Source: Asterias amurensis (lineage: Eukaryota > Echinodermata > Asteroidea > Forcipulatida > Asteriidae). Taken from it: a stretch of 64,000 nt of DNA. Position 1 is the first letter of the stretch. Every line of letters begins with the position of its first letter. The translations under genes and the position numbers were made by a program. This document shows positions 63,728 through 64,000 of this stretch, piece by piece. The stretch is from NCBI RefSeq assembly GCF_032118995.1, contig NC_092648.1, forward strand, positions 7,523,501 through 7,587,500, read 5' to 3'. The notes beneath the pieces are model-generated. The model ran no database searches and was not told where the DNA came from. It was given only the letters and a program-made list of their open reading frames with translations.

Positions 63728-64000
63728 CTGTTGACGTGACCCAAATAGAAAGATCTCTGTCTTATCATCATTTAACTTTAGGAAGTTTTGTTGTGTCCAA
63801 CGTCGAATCTCTTGGATGCATTTCTCAAGTCTTGCAATAGATGCATTGGCGTTTTCTTGAGAAGATTTAAACGTAATGTATAGCTGAGTGTCGTCTGCGT
63901 ACACATGGTAATTCAAATTAAATTTCAGGATGATATCACGAATCGTTAAAGTGTACAGCGTAAACCACTGCGGGCCGAGTACAGACCCCTGTGGCACAGA
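63728..64000 (-). pseudogene. CR1/Rex-like LINE reverse transcriptase fragment, cut by window edge
   Basis: Minus-strand frame entering from the right edge: PQGSVLGPQWFTLYTLTIRD (motif B), YHVYADDTQLYITFKSS (YADD box), then EIRRWTQQNFLKLNDDKTEI FLFG. The frame is open to the window edge, and its last codons run into the MITE on the left. The N-terminal part lies beyond 64000. Distinct from LINEs A and B (YADD instead of YVDD). Confidence 0.88.

Overview
The window is eukaryotic genomic DNA dominated by transposable elements. Spliced exons with GT-AG borders, tRNA- and 5S-derived sequences, Ty3/gypsy, DIRS, CR1/L2-like, Penelope-like, Helitron-like, PIF/Harbinger-like and Tc1-like elements, and many palindromic MITEs flanked by TTAA point to a marine invertebrate. 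The repeat style (frequent TACATGTA motifs, TTAA MITEs beginning AGGCAGTGGACAC or AGGAACACGTT) fits an echinoderm, most likely a sea star. That is inference from recall, not a database match.

Layout. 1-4.1 kb: an internally deleted Ty3/gypsy element on the minus strand with short LTRs and a 5-bp target duplication. 5.9-8.4 kb: two small phase-compatible exons of an unrecognised host gene, with a LINE fragment fused to a partial 5S rRNA sequence in the intron. 8.4-11.4 kb: a CR1/L2-like LINE (minus) carrying a TTAA MITE. 11.6-17.3 kb: a second Ty3/gypsy (plus), split by a 2-kb PIF/Harbinger-like insertion and missing its reverse transcriptase core. 17.3-31.2 kb: Helitron-like repeats with hairpin-CTAG ends, a very large 4.3-kb inverted repeat, MITEs, a tRNA-SINE and a HARBI1-like fragment. 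31.9-36.6 kb: a possible host exon and fold-back elements.

36.7-47.7 kb: a Tudor-like N-terminal module in three short exons, followed on the same strand by a decayed zinc-finger plus tyrosine-recombinase reading frame (Crypton-like) with a SANT/Myb-like tail. A 6.3-kb DIRS retrotransposon, itself coding for a tyrosine recombinase, has landed between the recombinase core and the tail. 47.9-53.3 kb: a three-exon gene for a free-standing P2X7 'ballast' (C-terminal cytoplasmic) domain, facing tail-to-tail a four-part THAP-domain transposase-like gene. The outer edges of the pair share a 15-bp inverted match. 53.3-64 kb: C/T-rich minisatellites, a Penelope-like fragment, a ~325-bp satellite array interrupted by a TA-flanked MITE, a Tc1-like element, and a LINE fragment running off the right edge.

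Few genes here look intact. The DIRS reverse transcriptase/RNase H frame (885 codons) is the longest open frame. The ballast gene is intact but for one stop codon. The two most interesting leads are the ballast/THAP pair as a possible mobile unit and the Tudor/zinc-finger/tyrosine-recombinase gene with its nested DIRS copy. A repeated theme is that elements keep their flanking domains but have lost the catalytic core (two gypsy elements, the Penelope-like element and the THAP transposase).
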